DNA from: Gammaproteobacteria bacterium
GTDB taxonomy: Bacteria; Pseudomonadota; Gammaproteobacteria; S144-34
Direction: 5' to 3'
Assembly: GCA_015494165.1 (NCBI GenBank)
Contig: WGBS01000291.1
Coordinates: 1-9,285, forward strand
DNA: 9,285 nucleotides
In this document: piece after piece, positions 8,932 through 9,285 of the stretch
Layout: each line of letters opens with the position of its first letter
Numbering within the stretch: position 1 is the first letter of the stretch
Position numbers and translations under genes: made by a program
The notes under the pieces: model-generated
The model's input: the letters and a program-made list of their open reading frames with translations, nothing else
Told to the model about the DNA's origin: nothing
Database searches by the model: none

Positions 8932-9285
8932 CGGCGCCGCGTTTCGAACGGCTGGCGGTGGTGGGCGTCGGCCTCATCGGCGGCTCGCTCGCGCTCGCCG
9001 CCCGCGAGGCCGGCCTTGCGGGCGAGATCGTCGGCATCGGCCGGCGCCGCGAGCGCCTCGAGCGCGCGCGCGCGCTCGGGGTGGTGGACCGCTGGACGAC
9101 CGAGCCCGCCGAGGGCGTGGCCGGGGCGGACCTCGTGGTGCTCGCCGTGCCCCTGGGGACGATGCGGGCGCTGATGGAGGCGCTCGCCCCGGGCCTCGGC
9201 CCGGAGGCGGTCGTCACGGACGTGGGCAGCGCCAAGCGGGCGGTGGTGGAGGACGCGCGCGCCGCACTCGGGGCCGCCTTCGCAC
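8928..9285 (+). CDS. tyrA: Prephenate dehydrogenase TyrA, N-terminal part
   Basis: A GTG start overlapping the hisC stop by 4 bases opens a frame that runs off the window after 119 codons. The protein starts with a Rossmann fold: VVGVGLIGGSLAL carries G13-x-G15-xx-G18, and ADLVVLAVPLGTM and VVTDVGSAKRAV are family hallmarks of prephenate or arogenate dehydrogenase. The enzyme oxidatively decarboxylates prephenate to 4-hydroxyphenylpyruvate for tyrosine synthesis. Beta-2 ends in GIGRRRE rather than with the acidic residue usual for strict NAD enzymes. No chorismate mutase domain precedes it, so this is not the E. coli-type T-protein. In Pseudomonas this position holds a tyrA-aroA fusion; the window ends too early to tell here. 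The gene is translationally coupled to hisC. Confidence 0.95.
   Translation, partial: MTAPRFERLAVVGVGLIGGSLALAAREAGLAGEIVGIGRRRERLERARALGVVDRWTTEPAEGVAGADLVVLAVPLGTMRALMEALAPGLGPEAVVTDVGSAKRAVVEDARAALGAAFA

Overview
The window is chromosomal housekeeping DNA from a very GC-rich gammaproteobacterium. The proteins resemble Pseudomonas and E. coli orthologues. The gene order mtaD (reverse) / mtnA-gyrA-serC-serA-pheA-hisC-tyrA is a variant of the Pseudomonas gyrA-serC-pheA-hisC-tyrA region, with a phosphoglycerate dehydrogenase gene added after serC. GC-rich purple-sulfur or halophilic lineages such as the Ectothiorhodospiraceae are plausible, but this placement is inferred from gene order and composition only. 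I found no mobile element, CRISPR array, tRNA or rRNA gene, and no exotic system.

Layout. Positions 1-145 (minus strand) hold the first 48 codons of an amidohydrolase resembling the methylthioadenosine/adenosine deaminase MtaD. A 266-base gap (146-411) separates it from the divergent mtnA (412-1491). This gap is the most unusual part of the window. It holds two strong GC-rich hairpins, a locally AT-richer tract with a good Shine-Dalgarno site, a 12-codon ORF, and a perfect 13-bp-arm palindrome whose loop carries the stop codon of that ORF. gyrA (1655-4219) follows with its own extended -10 promoter. serC (4314-5396) and serA (5389-6591) overlap by 8 bases and form a serine-synthesis pair. pheA (6650-7783) has a possible promoter of its own. 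hisC (GTG start, 7795-8931) and tyrA (GTG start at 8928, overlapping by 4 bases, cut off by the window end) follow closely.

How the genes work together. mtaD and mtnA both serve methylthioadenosine/methionine salvage and are transcribed away from each other. serC and serA carry out two consecutive steps of serine synthesis (SerA makes 3-phosphohydroxypyruvate, SerC transaminates it). pheA, hisC and tyrA cover the end of phenylalanine and tyrosine synthesis: the bifunctional P-protein takes chorismate to phenylpyruvate, TyrA takes prephenate to 4-hydroxyphenylpyruvate, and HisC can plausibly supply the aminotransferase as well as its histidine step. SerA and PheA both end in ACT domains, so amino-acid feedback is likely at both branches.

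Points worth a second look are the leader-like region upstream of mtnA, alanine at the quinolone-determining position 83 of GyrA, missing catalytic-Glu and serine-site His residues in SerA, and the TyrA cofactor-selecting loop.
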